A stretch of DNA of 46,199 bases from UBA1926 sp002337215 (GTDB lineage: Bacteria > Planctomycetota > Phycisphaerae > Phycisphaerales > UBA1924): assembly GCA_963973795.1 (NCBI GenBank), contig CAXBAF010000029.1, positions 1 to 46,199 on the forward strand. Direction: 5' to 3'. This document shows, piece after piece, positions 1-9,200 of this stretch (position 1 is its first letter; each line of letters begins with the position of its first letter). The notes below the pieces were generated by a model, which was not told the DNA's origin, did no database searches, and was given only the letters and a program-made list of their open reading frames with translations. The translations under genes and the position numbers were made by a program.

Positions 1-902
<902 letters not shown>

Positions 903-955
903 ATCGCTTTCCCCCGGGCGCTCAGAGCGCACGGGGACTTCTTTGAGTTTCTTAT

Positions 956-973
956 TGAGAATGAAAATTCACA
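956..973. promoter_or_regulatory. Candidate Fur/Zur-family operator upstream of the 1014 gene
   Basis: TGAGAATGAAAATTCACA is an imperfect inverted repeat: TGAGAAT faces ATTCACA across four bases, with 6 of 7 positions matching. It lies in an AT-rich patch (941-973) that contrasts with its GC-rich surroundings, about 40 nt before the start codon, where a promoter should be. It resembles Fur-superfamily boxes of the type TGAGAATnATTCTCA. The identity of the regulator is inference. Confidence 0.35.
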
Positions 974-1013
974 TGCACGGAGCCGCGCCGGGCGGAACCA
1001 TGAAAGGCGAACC

Positions 1014-1883
1014 ATGCACCGAACCGCACCCCACCGCAATCCTCCGATGACCACGCCGCGTTGTTCCGTGTGCGCCGCCGCCTCGGTGGTGCTCGCGCTG
1101 GCCGCGTTTGGTGGGACCGCCTCGTCGCAGGTCCTCCACGACGCCGATCTCGCGATCCGGCAAGGCAGCGAAGGACGCATCGAGTTCGGTTTGCCCTCGC
1201 CCGGGGGCGGCGTCGACGACTGGGACACACGGATCGCCCGGGGCCGGCTCGACCTCGGCCAGTTCCCCAATCTCTCCGACGATCCGGGCTTCGATTCCGC
1301 GAGCGGCACGTTCCCCGTCGGCACGCAGATCGGGTTCGACATCCTCGCACCCCTCCGCCTCTGGGACGGCGACGATTTCGAGACCATCGACCCCGACTAC
1401 GCGATGAGTGTCACCAAGGGCAGCCAGGTCGCGACGACCCCGGCGGCCGACGCCCGCGTGCCCGGCTTCACGTTCGGTTCGGCCGACAGCGGGGGGCGCT
1501 TCCACCACCACGTGCGCTACTTTCTCGACCCGTTCGAGTTCGATGCCGTCCCGGGTCTCTGGCTGCTCGAGCTGGAACTCTGGAGCACGAATGTCGCGGT
1601 GCTCCCCAGCGAGCCGCTCTATCTCGTCTTCGCGTCGGGGGCCGAGTCGCTCGATCAGCAGGACGCCGCGCTCGCGTGGGTCGAGCAGAACCTGATCGGC
1701 GGCGCGTGCAACCCCGCCGACGTCGCCGAGCCCCGGGGCATCCTCGACCTCGCCGACATCGGCGCGTTCGTGACCGGGTTCACGGGGGGAGAGCCGATCG
1801 CCGACATCGCCGAACCGTTCGGCGTGTACGACCTCGCCGACATCGCCACATTCGTCGATTCGTTCACCACGGGCTGCCCCTGA
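1014..1883 (+). CDS. Secreted GC-type dockerin protein, homologue of the next gene
   Basis: The protein has 289 residues: an N-terminal signal peptide ending near GTASSQ, an ectodomain of about 190 residues, and a C-terminal GC-type dockerin module (about residues 233-289). That module starts at CNPAD, has two D-L-A-D-I-x-x-F helices and ends GCP. The ectodomain aligns by eye with the product at 1949. Both have an early His/Asp segment, DPGF or GPGF, a W-D/N-G-x-x-F-E block and a DYAM motif. An HHH run lies at about 1501-1512. The ATG at 1014 has GAAAGG six bases upstream; ATG 1047 is an alternative start. The ectodomain recalls proteins annotated as the all3515 family, described as Zur-repressed PEP-CTERM proteins; that match is from memory. 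The dockerin presumably attaches the protein to the cell surface or a matrix. Confidence 0.8.
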   Translation: MHRTAPHRNPPMTTPRCSVCAAASVVLALAAFGGTASSQVLHDADLAIRQGSEGRIEFGLPSPGGGVDDWDTRIARGRLDLGQFPNLSDDPGFDSASGTFPVGTQIGFDILAPLRLWDGDDFETIDPDYAMSVTKGSQVATTPAADARVPGFTFGSADSGGRFHHHVRYFLDPFEFDAVPGLWLLELELWSTNVAVLPSEPLYLVFASGAESLDQQDAALAWVEQNLIGGACNPADVAEPRGILDLADIGAFVTGFTGGEPIADIAEPFGVYDLADIATFVDSFTTGCP

Positions 1884-1948
1884 GAGGCCGCCCAATGCCC
1901 CGCTGGTCTGAGAGAGATCGTTCCATTTTCAACGAAAGAGAGATTCAC

Positions 1949-2662
1949 ATGTCCCGTCCCACCACCGCCCTCACACTCGCCGCCACCATCCCGACGACCC
2001 TCTCGGTCTCCATCGCCGCCGCCCATGGCGAGGGCGATATCGGCCTCCTCCTCGACGGGGGCCGGATCGTCACCGCCGTCGCCAACGACGAGACGGGCGC
2101 GTTTGACGACATCGGCGAGCGCGTCTTCGCCGGCGAGATCGACTTCGTCAGCAACGTGGGCGACGGGCCCGGCTTCTTCACCACCGACGGCGCGACGCTT
2201 CCCGCGGGCTTCTCCGCCTTCGACGCCGGGACGACCATCTCGTACCAGACCAACGGCGCCATCCAGTCCTGGAACGGCAGCGGCTTCGAGGCGACCGGCA
2301 ACCAGCTCCGCCAGATCCTGATCCCGAACGTCGTCGAGATCCTCAGCCCAACCGACGGGTCGACTGTCGACGGGTTTGCGTACACCTACAACGGCGGCGA
2401 TTTCGACGAACACCCTGATTACGCGATGGCCGACGCGAGCACCGCCGGCATCTTCCTCTGGAAGATCCAGTTCACCGCGCTCGACGCGTCGGGCTCGCTC
2501 ATCGCGTCCAGCGACGAGGCGTGGGTCGTCTTCAACTTCGGGCTTTCTGAGGACGAGCACGAGGCTGCCCTCGAATTCGCCGAGGGCGCGATCCCCACGC
2601 CCATGACGCTCGCCCCCCTCGCGGGGCTGGGCCTCGCCGCCACGCGTCGTCGCCGGGGTTGA
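1949..2662 (+). CDS. Secreted PEP-CTERM-like protein, homologue of the preceding gene
   Basis: This 237-residue protein has a signal peptide (MSRPTTALTLAATI through IAAAHG) and an ectodomain homologous to the product at 1014. The tail is IPTPMTLAPLAGLGLAATRRRRG: a Pro-containing motif, a short hydrophobic helix and a basic cluster, as in PEP-CTERM sorting signals, although the strict PEP triplet is IPTP here. By family such tails are processed by an exosortase. Candidate metal-ligand residues are in FDEHPDYAM and near the mature N-terminus (AHGEGD). The open frame continues upstream to 1061, but ATG 1949, followed directly by a signal peptide, is the sensible start. It is 65 nt after the previous stop and probably co-transcribed with that gene. 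Confidence 0.8.
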   Translation: MSRPTTALTLAATIPTTLSVSIAAAHGEGDIGLLLDGGRIVTAVANDETGAFDDIGERVFAGEIDFVSNVGDGPGFFTTDGATLPAGFSAFDAGTTISYQTNGAIQSWNGSGFEATGNQLRQILIPNVVEILSPTDGSTVDGFAYTYNGGDFDEHPDYAMADASTAGIFLWKIQFTALDASGSLIASSDEAWVVFNFGLSEDEHEAALEFAEGAIPTPMTLAPLAGLGLAATRRRRG

Positions 2663-2680
2663 GCACCCGGACTCTTGCAC

Positions 2681-2724
2681 CTTCCCTCTGGAGTCGAGAC
2701 CCCTTTGGAGGGAAGCCTCCTTTT
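2681..2724 (+). terminator. Small intrinsic terminator with a competing upstream arm
   Basis: GGAGG (2707-2711), loop GAAG and CCTCC (2716-2720) form a short hairpin followed by TTTT (2721-2724), just after the stop codon at 2662. An upstream segment CTTCCCTC (2681-2688) is perfectly complementary to GAGGGAAG (2708-2715). The two pairings exclude each other. It may simply end the 1014-1949 transcript. Confidence 0.4.
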
Positions 2725-2757
2725 CGCGTTCCGGGGCGGCGTGCCGCCCCGGACGCG
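2725..2757. repeat. Long intergenic palindrome
   Basis: CCGGGGCGGC (2731-2740) and GCCGCCCCGG (2743-2752) are perfect inverted arms around GT. The stem extends through T2730-A2753 and, with one bulge, through CGCG (2725-2728) with CGCG (2754-2757). No T-tract follows on either strand, so it is not a classical terminator; it may be a secondary transcription end or an extragenic palindrome. Confidence 0.5.
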
Positions 2758-2922
2758 GGATGGAATTTGCTCGCCGCAACCTCCGCGTTCGTCGTCTTGT
2801 TCACCGGCGGTGGCGGCGGGGCGTGAGGGTTCAATACCGGCTGTCCATGATCGATCCTGGCTCCAACACACACGCGTGACAGGCCGCGACTGCGCCTGCG
2901 CGTGAGCAGCGATCCTGCGTTT

Positions 2923-2949
2923 CGCTTGGCTCCGGAAGGAGTCCAAGCG
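2923..2949 (+). promoter_or_regulatory. Hairpin burying the Shine-Dalgarno of the 2950 gene
   Basis: CGCTTGG (2923-2929) pairs with CCAAGCG (2943-2949), and CTCC (2930-2933) pairs with GGAG (2938-2941). The loop is GGAA, which fits a GNRA tetraloop, and T2942 is bulged. The result is an 11-bp stem that ends at the base before the ATG at 2950. The Shine-Dalgarno GGAAGGAG (2934-2941) lies entirely in the loop and 3' strand. This arrangement would limit initiation unless the hairpin melts or is bound. Confidence 0.6.
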
Positions 2950-3825
2950 ATGCAGATCCGCCCCGACATTCTTTGCTGCTGCCTGCTCGGGTCGTTTGCG
3001 ATTCTGGGGACTGTCGTAAACGCCGCGCCCGTGCCCATCGCCAATCCCGGCTTCGAGGCCGACTTCGCCGCCGACGGGACGTTCCCCGTGGGCGATGTCG
3101 CGGACTGGCCCGCCTACGACCCGCTGGGCTTGCTCGGCCAGCCCGGCAATTTCACGGGCGTCGTGAACCCCACCGGCACGAGTTTCTTTAACTTCGACGA
3201 CGCGCCCGAGGGCCGCAACGCCGCGTTGCTCTTTCTCGAAGGGACGATCGGGCAGGGGCCCATCGGGATCCGTCAGCAGCTCGATGCGGTGGTTGAGCCG
3301 GGAACGATCTACACGCTCACCGCCGAGGTGGGCAACATCGCCTCCGGGACGGGGCTCCCCCCGTTCGATTCGTTCGGGTTCTACAACCTCGACGGGTTCC
3401 CGGGTTATTCGATCCAGCTCGTCGCGAACGGCGTCGTGCTCGCCGAGGATGATGACTCGCTGCTGATCCCCGAAGGCGAGTTCCGAACCGCGACGTGCTC
3501 GGTCACGATCGGAGCGGATCACCCGCTCCTGGGTGTCCCCCTCGAGATCCGGTTGATCAACCTCAATCGTGAGGACGGGCCCGACGCCCCGGGGATCGAA
3601 GTCGATTTCGATGACATCCGTCTCGAGGCGGAGGCGGTCGCCGACCCCGCCTGCAACGCCGCGGATCTCACCGAGCCCTTCGGCGTGCTCGATCTCGCCG
3701 ACATCGGCGTCTTCGTCGCCGCGTTCACGGGGCAGAGTTCTCAGGCGGATCTCAATAGTGACGGCGTCTTCGATCTCACCGACATCGGGACGTTCGTCGG
3801 CGCGTTCGCGTCGGGTTGCCCCTGA
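2950..3825 (+). CDS. Secreted GC-type dockerin protein with galactose-binding-like ectodomain
   Basis: This 291-residue protein has a signal peptide (MQIRPDILCCCLLGSFAILG, ending near VNAAP). Its ectodomain begins PIANPGFEADF and later has RQQLDAVVEPGTIYTLTAEVG and a closing VDFDDIRLEA strand. That order is typical of jelly-roll, carbohydrate-binding-like modules that start NPGFE and end in a DDIRL strand; the ligand is unknown. The C-terminal dockerin runs from CNAAD to GCP, and its second repeat, DLNSDGVFDLTDI, keeps a recognisable calcium loop. ATG 2950 is chosen over an in-frame GTG at 2902 because GGAAGGAG precedes it and a signal peptide follows at once. Its initiation region is folded into the hairpin at 2923-2949. 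Confidence 0.8.
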   Translation: MQIRPDILCCCLLGSFAILGTVVNAAPVPIANPGFEADFAADGTFPVGDVADWPAYDPLGLLGQPGNFTGVVNPTGTSFFNFDDAPEGRNAALLFLEGTIGQGPIGIRQQLDAVVEPGTIYTLTAEVGNIASGTGLPPFDSFGFYNLDGFPGYSIQLVANGVVLAEDDDSLLIPEGEFRTATCSVTIGADHPLLGVPLEIRLINLNREDGPDAPGIEVDFDDIRLEAEAVADPACNAADLTEPFGVLDLADIGVFVAAFTGQSSQADLNSDGVFDLTDIGTFVGAFASGCP

Positions 3826-3890
3826 GGCGTCGGTCCTCGACAGCCGCCGCCGACCGGCAATCGGGTCTTGAACCCGCTCCCGCGATGCGG

Positions 3891-3916
3891 TAGGGTGGCC
3901 CCGTGCAACCCGCACG
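3891..3916 (+). promoter_or_regulatory. Promoter -10 and 5' hairpin of the 3930 gene
   Basis: TAGGGT (3891-3896) after GCGG looks like a -10 box. Transcription would start near 3903, at a small hairpin CGTGC (3902-3906), loop AACCC, GCACG (3912-3916), directly before the Shine-Dalgarno GAGGAGAGG. No clear -35 element is visible. Confidence 0.4.
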
Positions 3917-3929
3917 CGAGGAGAGGCTC

Positions 3930-4727
3930 ATGAAACCCAGAGTCACGATCGGCGCGATGCTTGTCATTACGGGCTTCTGCTACGCGGGTGCACCGTTTAC
4001 CCAGACCTCCGCGTCTTATTCGGTGACCGCCATCGCGAGCGGCGAGTTCAATGAGACACAGACCGGCGACGCGCTCGGCACCGCCAGCTTTATCGTCGGC
4101 GACGGCGAATCCAACCGCTGGAAAGCCGAAGCCAAAATGATCGCGTTCGTGAACAACTCGATCGAGATCGGCGCCGGTGCGGAGAGCTCGACCCTGACAG
4201 ACTCTCTGGTCGCATGCTCAACACAGACCTCGGCGACCGTCGGCTTCCGCATCGAGACCCCGATGCTCGCGGTCTTCCGATCGACAGGCCCCGGATCGAA
4301 CTGGCAGGTCTCGACCCGAGACGGCGGCACCGCCATCTATTCCGCGACCATCACAGGCCCAGCGGGCGTGGTCTTCGCACGCGGCGCGCCGAGCGAGCCC
4401 GAGTCGTTTACGCTGCAGGCGACGTTGCCGTCCGGCGACTACACCTATTCGGTCTTCTCATCGACCTCCAGCGACGCCGACGGCGATCCGATCACCAGCT
4501 CGCAGGGCATCTGCTCGGGCGCCACCAGGCTCGAACTCACCCCCGCCCCGGCCTGCAACCCGGCGGATCTGGCCGAACCGTTTGGAACGCTCGACCTTGC
4601 CGATATCGGGCTGTTCGTCAGCGCGTTCCTCGCACAAGTCGCACCGGCCGACCTCGATAACAACGGCGTCTTCGACCTCGCCGACATCAGTGCGTTCGTC
4701 GACGCGTTCTCGGTCGGCTGCTTCTAG
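3930..4727 (+). CDS. Secreted GC-type dockerin protein of unknown function
   Basis: This 265-residue protein starts at ATG 3930 behind GAGGAGAGG; an in-frame GTG at 3903 is less likely. A short signal peptide (MKPRVTIGAMLVITGFCYAG) is followed by a beta-rich, Ser/Thr-rich domain of about 180 residues that I do not recognise, and then the GC-type dockerin. The module begins CNPADLAEPFGTLDLADI. Its second repeat, DLDNNGVFDLADI, has a good calcium-loop pattern, and it ends GCF rather than GCP. It sits in a run of co-oriented GC-dockerin genes, each apparently with its own promoter. Confidence 0.75.
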   Translation: MKPRVTIGAMLVITGFCYAGAPFTQTSASYSVTAIASGEFNETQTGDALGTASFIVGDGESNRWKAEAKMIAFVNNSIEIGAGAESSTLTDSLVACSTQTSATVGFRIETPMLAVFRSTGPGSNWQVSTRDGGTAIYSATITGPAGVVFARGAPSEPESFTLQATLPSGDYTYSVFSSTSSDADGDPITSSQGICSGATRLELTPAPACNPADLAEPFGTLDLADIGLFVSAFLAQVAPADLDNNGVFDLADISAFVDAFSVGCF

Positions 4728-4773
4728 CGGCACTATCTGGCACGCCCCTCTTCGTGATCGGCCGCATGCGCGG

Positions 4774-4801
4774 TACGCTTATCAACCCGGGAGCCACCGG
4801 G
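4774..4801 (+). promoter_or_regulatory. Promoter -10 and 5' hairpin of the 4815 gene
   Basis: TACGCT (4774-4779) preceded by CGG resembles the other -10 boxes in the window. The transcript would begin near 4786, at the hairpin CCCGG (4786-4790), loop GAGCCA, CCGGG (4797-4801). The Shine-Dalgarno AAGGAGGG follows directly. Confidence 0.4.
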
Positions 4802-4814
4802 AAGGAGGGACCAC

Positions 4815-6110
4815 ATGCACACCGCTCGTTCGATCCGACTCGCCGCGATGTCGTTTGCCGCGACAGGCCTTGCCGCGAACCACGCCGCGGCCATCGACAT
4901 CGTCTTCGTTCACGACCAGATCGCCGACGAGATTCTGCGCCTCGTCGACCGCAACGGGGACGGCGACGCGACGGATCCCGGTGAAGCGACCGTCTTCCTC
5001 GACGATTCCCTTCCCCCCGCGATCGGCAACGACAACGCTCAGGGGCTCGTCGCGCTGGGGCCCAACACCATCCTCGCGACCGACAACTTCGAGCCCGACA
5101 ACATCGTCCGCGCCGAGGACTTCAACAACGACGGGGATGCGCTCGACCCGGGCGAGGCCTTCGTCTACTTCGACGGCTCGCTCCCCGGGGGCTTCACCCT
5201 CACCAACCCCGCGGATCTCCGCCGGGTCGGGCCCGCCCAGTACCTGCTGCTCGACAACAACACGCTCGACGAGACCAACCCAGAGGCGGTCTACCTGCTC
5301 GAAGAGATCAACGACGATCTCATCATCGACGAGACCGAGGTCATGCTTCTCTTCGAGCTCTCCCCCGCGGGTGACAGCCAGACGACGACGTTCGATGTCG
5401 TGCGCGACAGCGACGGTTTGCTCTACACCATCGACATCACCGATCCCGACCAGATCGAGTCGCTCGACGTGCTCGACCCCGAGTCGGGGCTCAAGCACGA
5501 ATGGTTCGACTCGGTCGATCTGCTCAACCTCGCGGGGGCGGTGCTCACCGGGACCGTCAACGAACTCGAGTACATCGAGAAGACCAACGAGGTGATCTTC
5601 GGCGCAAGCTCGCTGGGCGGTGCCCAGGTCATCTTCGCCGCGTCCGACACCAACGGCTCGGGCACGATCGACAGCCCGTCTGAGATCCGCCTGCTCTGGT
5701 CGGAGACCGGGAGCGCCGACATGCCCAACACAGGCTCGCCCCGCGACTTTGTGCTCGGCGCCGACGGCTCGCTCTTCTGGACCGACGGGCTCCAGGACCG
5801 CGTCTGGCGCCTCGTCGATCGCAACAACGACGGGGACTACAACGACGCGGGGGAGACCGTCGTTTTCTACGACGCCGACGACGCGACCGCGGCGGGCCTG
5901 CCCCCCATCGAGCTCGCGCTGAGCATCGCCGCGTGGTCGTGCGCCGCGGACCTGGCCGAGCCGTTCGGCGTGCTCGATCTCGCCGATGTCCAGGCGTTCG
6001 TCGCCGCGTTCGGTTCGAGCGAACCCCTCGCCGATTTCAACGGTGACGGCATCTTCGACCTCGCCGACATCCAGGCCTTCGTCACGGCGTTCAACTCGGG
6101 TTGTCCGTGA
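4815..6110 (+). CDS. Secreted GC-type dockerin protein with EF-hand-like calcium repeats
   Basis: This 431-residue protein starts at an ATG behind the strong Shine-Dalgarno AAGGAGGG. A signal peptide ends near NHAAA. The ectodomain holds three copies of a repeat with a calcium-type loop followed by DPGE or DAGE: DRNGDGDATDPGEATVF, DFNNDGDALDPGEAFVY and DRNNDGDYNDAGETVVF. The spaced strands between them suggest a beta-propeller-like solenoid; this is inference. The dockerin begins CAADLAEPFGVLDLADV, has the second repeat DFNGDGIFDLADI and ends GCP. A calcium-stabilised surface or matrix protein is the reasonable reading. No enzymatic motif is seen. Confidence 0.78.
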   Translation: MHTARSIRLAAMSFAATGLAANHAAAIDIVFVHDQIADEILRLVDRNGDGDATDPGEATVFLDDSLPPAIGNDNAQGLVALGPNTILATDNFEPDNIVRAEDFNNDGDALDPGEAFVYFDGSLPGGFTLTNPADLRRVGPAQYLLLDNNTLDETNPEAVYLLEEINDDLIIDETEVMLLFELSPAGDSQTTTFDVVRDSDGLLYTIDITDPDQIESLDVLDPESGLKHEWFDSVDLLNLAGAVLTGTVNELEYIEKTNEVIFGASSLGGAQVIFAASDTNGSGTIDSPSEIRLLWSETGSADMPNTGSPRDFVLGADGSLFWTDGLQDRVWRLVDRNNDGDYNDAGETVVFYDADDATAAGLPPIELALSIAAWSCAADLAEPFGVLDLADVQAFVAAFGSSEPLADFNGDGIFDLADIQAFVTAFNSGCP

Positions 6111-6188
6111 CCGGCGCAGAACGGGTCCAATAACACCGCGAGCACCCCTCTCAAGGGACTTTTTGCGGGCTTTGCCACCCGGAATCGG

Positions 6189-6280
6189 TACACTCACGGT
6201 TGCCGATCGGGGTGATCGAACCCGGCCGTCCAGCCCGTTGCAGCGGGCCCGCGCGGCCGAACCGATCGGGGAGAAGGGAA
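6189..6280 (+). promoter_or_regulatory. Promoter and structured leader of the giant repeat protein gene
   Basis: TACACT (6189-6194) is a candidate -10 box. The following leader can fold into nested arms: CCGATCGG (6203-6210) with CCGATCGG (6262-6269), CGGCCG (6223-6228) with CGGCCG (6254-6259), and GCCCG (6233-6237) with CGGGC (6244-6248) around a six-base loop. The structure ends just before the purine-rich ribosome site at 6270-6280. It matches no riboswitch known to me. Confidence 0.4.
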
Positions 6281-6285
6281 GCAGC

Positions 6286-9200
6286 ATGTCGTCCACGTCC
6301 AACATCCAGTCCACTGTCCGTGCCGCCGCGTTGTCCCGTCGTCTGAGCGCCGCGGCGATGATCAGCCTCGTCGCGGGGTCGGCCGCCGCGGGGGTCAATT
6401 CCTGGACCAACGCGTCGGGCGGCCTCTGGGGCGATCTCAACAACTGGTCGCTCAGCGTCGTGCCCAACGCGTTCGACGCGGACGCCGAGATCAGTCTCGC
6501 GGGCGCCTACACCGTCAGCATCCAGTCGGCACCCATCGTCGGATCGCTGAGCCTGCTCAACGCCAGCGCCGATATCGCGATCGTCAACGGGCGGTCGCTG
6601 ACGGTCAACTCGGATACCGCGTCCACCGCGATGCTGATCAACGACGGGCTGATCACCGTGAATTCGGGTCAGGGGAGTTTCTTCACGCAGCTCTCGCTGG
6701 GCGACGCCGACACCGCCGGCATCCTCGCCGCGGGCCCCGGTCTCTCGGGCGAGGTCGTGCTCAACCTGAGCGACGGCAACGGCGACTTCAACGACGCCAT
6801 CCTCACGATCGCGGGCAACGGCGAGCACGCCGACGGGCACACCATCCGGGGCAAGGGCCGCGTCGCCGGTCTCTTCGTCAACAACGGGCTCCTCCTCGCC
6901 GACCGCGACGGTCAGGAACTCCGCATCTCCGGAGCGGTCGTCCAGGGCCTCACCGGCGTGGTCTCTGCCGCCGGCAACGGTCGTCTCAGCGTGGGCGACA
7001 GCGGCTCACTCACCGGCGGCATCTTCACCGCGAGCACGGGGGGCGTGCTCGCCTTCCAGGCGGGCCTCGGCACCATCGGGGGCGGGCTCCACCTCATGGG
7101 CGACGCGGAGGTCTCGAACGGCATCGACATGAATATCGGCGCCGGCGGGATTACCAACGACGGTGTCTTCACGATCAACGCCACCCAGGGCAGCTTCTTC
7201 ACCCGCGCCCTCGTGACCGACAGCACCGCGATCCTCGGCGCAGGCACGATCAACCTGAACCTCAGCGATGCCAACAACGACTTCAACGACGCCATCCTCG
7301 GCACGAGCGCCGGCGTCACCGCGACCAACGGGCCCGACCACACCGTCGCCGGCAAGGGCCAGCTCGCCGGCTCGTGGATCAACGACGGGACGATCGAGGC
7401 CGACCGCGACGGGCAGGAACTCCGCGTCTCCGCGACCGTCGTGCAGACCGCGAGCGGGACCGTCGGCGCGACCAACAACGGCGTCCTCGGGATCTCGGAC
7501 GGCGGGTCCGTCTCGGGCGGCACCGTCGTCACCGCCTCGGGCGGTTCCGTCCAGTCCACCGCCGGCACCGCCCTCATCGACGGAGGCCTCCACAACCTCG
7601 GCGACATGGGCGTCCGCAACGGCCAGGCGCTCGCGATCGGCACGGGCGGCATCGTCAACGACGGCACCCTCTCGGTCAACAGCAACCAGGGCGTCAACAC
7701 CACCGACCTGCGCTTCGACCAGAGCGTCACCGTCTCGGGCGCGGGGAGGATCGACCTCAACATCGGCGATGTGAACACCGACTACAACGACGCCCGTGTC
7801 ACCACCGTCCTGGGCGTCACCGGCACCTTCGGCCCCGACCAGACCGTCTCGGGCAAGGGCCGCCTCAACGGGACATTCGTCAACAACGGCACCATCCTCG
7901 GCGACCGCCCCGGCCAGGATGTCCGCATGATCGGCACCGTCGACCAGACCGGGGGCGGCACCGCCCGCGGCACGAACGGCGGCTTCGCGGTCCTCGAGGG
8001 CGTCGCCATCACCGGCGGCTTCTTCGACGGCGACACCGGCGGCGCCGTCCACGCCATCGGCGGCGCCAACTCGGTTTCAGGTGTCACCAGCCTCGGCGCC
8101 GCGGGCATCCGCAACGGGGGCAACCTCCGCATCCTCGCCGGCGGGATGACCAACGACGGCGTCTTCTCGGTCAACTCCCAGCCCGGCGTCAACGGGACCC
8201 AGCTCGATGTCGCAGAAGACGCGACCATCGACGGAACGGGACGCATCGATCTCAACCTCGATGACGGGAACAATGACTTCACCGATGCGCAGTTCCGAAC
8301 CGTCGAGGGCGCCGTCGCCCACCTCGGGGCAAGCCACACGGTCTCCGGCAAGGGGCGGATGAACGGCGCCTGGCTCAACGACGGCACAATCTCCGCCGAC
8401 CGCCCCGGCCAGGACCTCCAACTCCTGGGCGTCATCGACCAGTCCGGGGGCGGGCAGATCCGCGCCGACGACGGGTTCGCCGTCCTCTTCGGGGTCGATA
8501 TCATCGGCGGCTCGTTCGACAGCACCGGCGCCGGCGCTGTCCTCGCGCAGGGCGCCGCCGGTTCGATCTCAGGCGTTACCAACCAGGGCGAGGCGGGCCT
8601 CCGGAACGGCGCGGCGCTCAGCCTCGACGCGGGCGGCATGACCAACAACGGCACCTTCACCGTCAATTCCTCGCAGGGCATCAACGGGACCGTCCTCAGC
8701 GTCCGTCAGGACGCGTTGATCAACGGCTCGGGCGATGTCGTGCTCAACCTCTCCGACGGGAACACCGACTTCAGCGACGCCCGGATCGCGACCGAGGCCG
8801 GGATCACCCTGACCATCGGCTCGGCCCAGACCGTCCGCGGAAAGGGGAGGCTCGACGGCACGGTCATCCACAACGGGACCATCGCCGCCGACCGCGCGGG
8901 CCAGGACCTCCAGGTCTTCGGCGATATCGACCAGTCGGGAGGCGGCGAGATCCGCGCCGACAATTCCGGTGCCGTCTCGATCATCGCCAGCATCACAGGC
9001 GGAACCTTCGACAGCGACGCGACCGGGAGCGTCCTCTTCACGCCGGGCAGCAGTTCCATGTCGGGCGTGACCAACAACGGCACCGCGGGCCTCCGCTCGG
9101 GCGCCGCCGTCACGCTCGGCGCGGGCGGCATGACCAACAACGGCACCTTCACCGTCAACAGCAACGCCGGCATCTCGGGCACGGTCCTCATCGCGAACGC

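Noticed and set aside
6110..6286. Extension of the giant repeat protein upstream to an in-frame start at 5986.
   Set aside because: It would overlap the preceding dockerin gene in another frame and place the signal peptide about 100 residues inside the protein.
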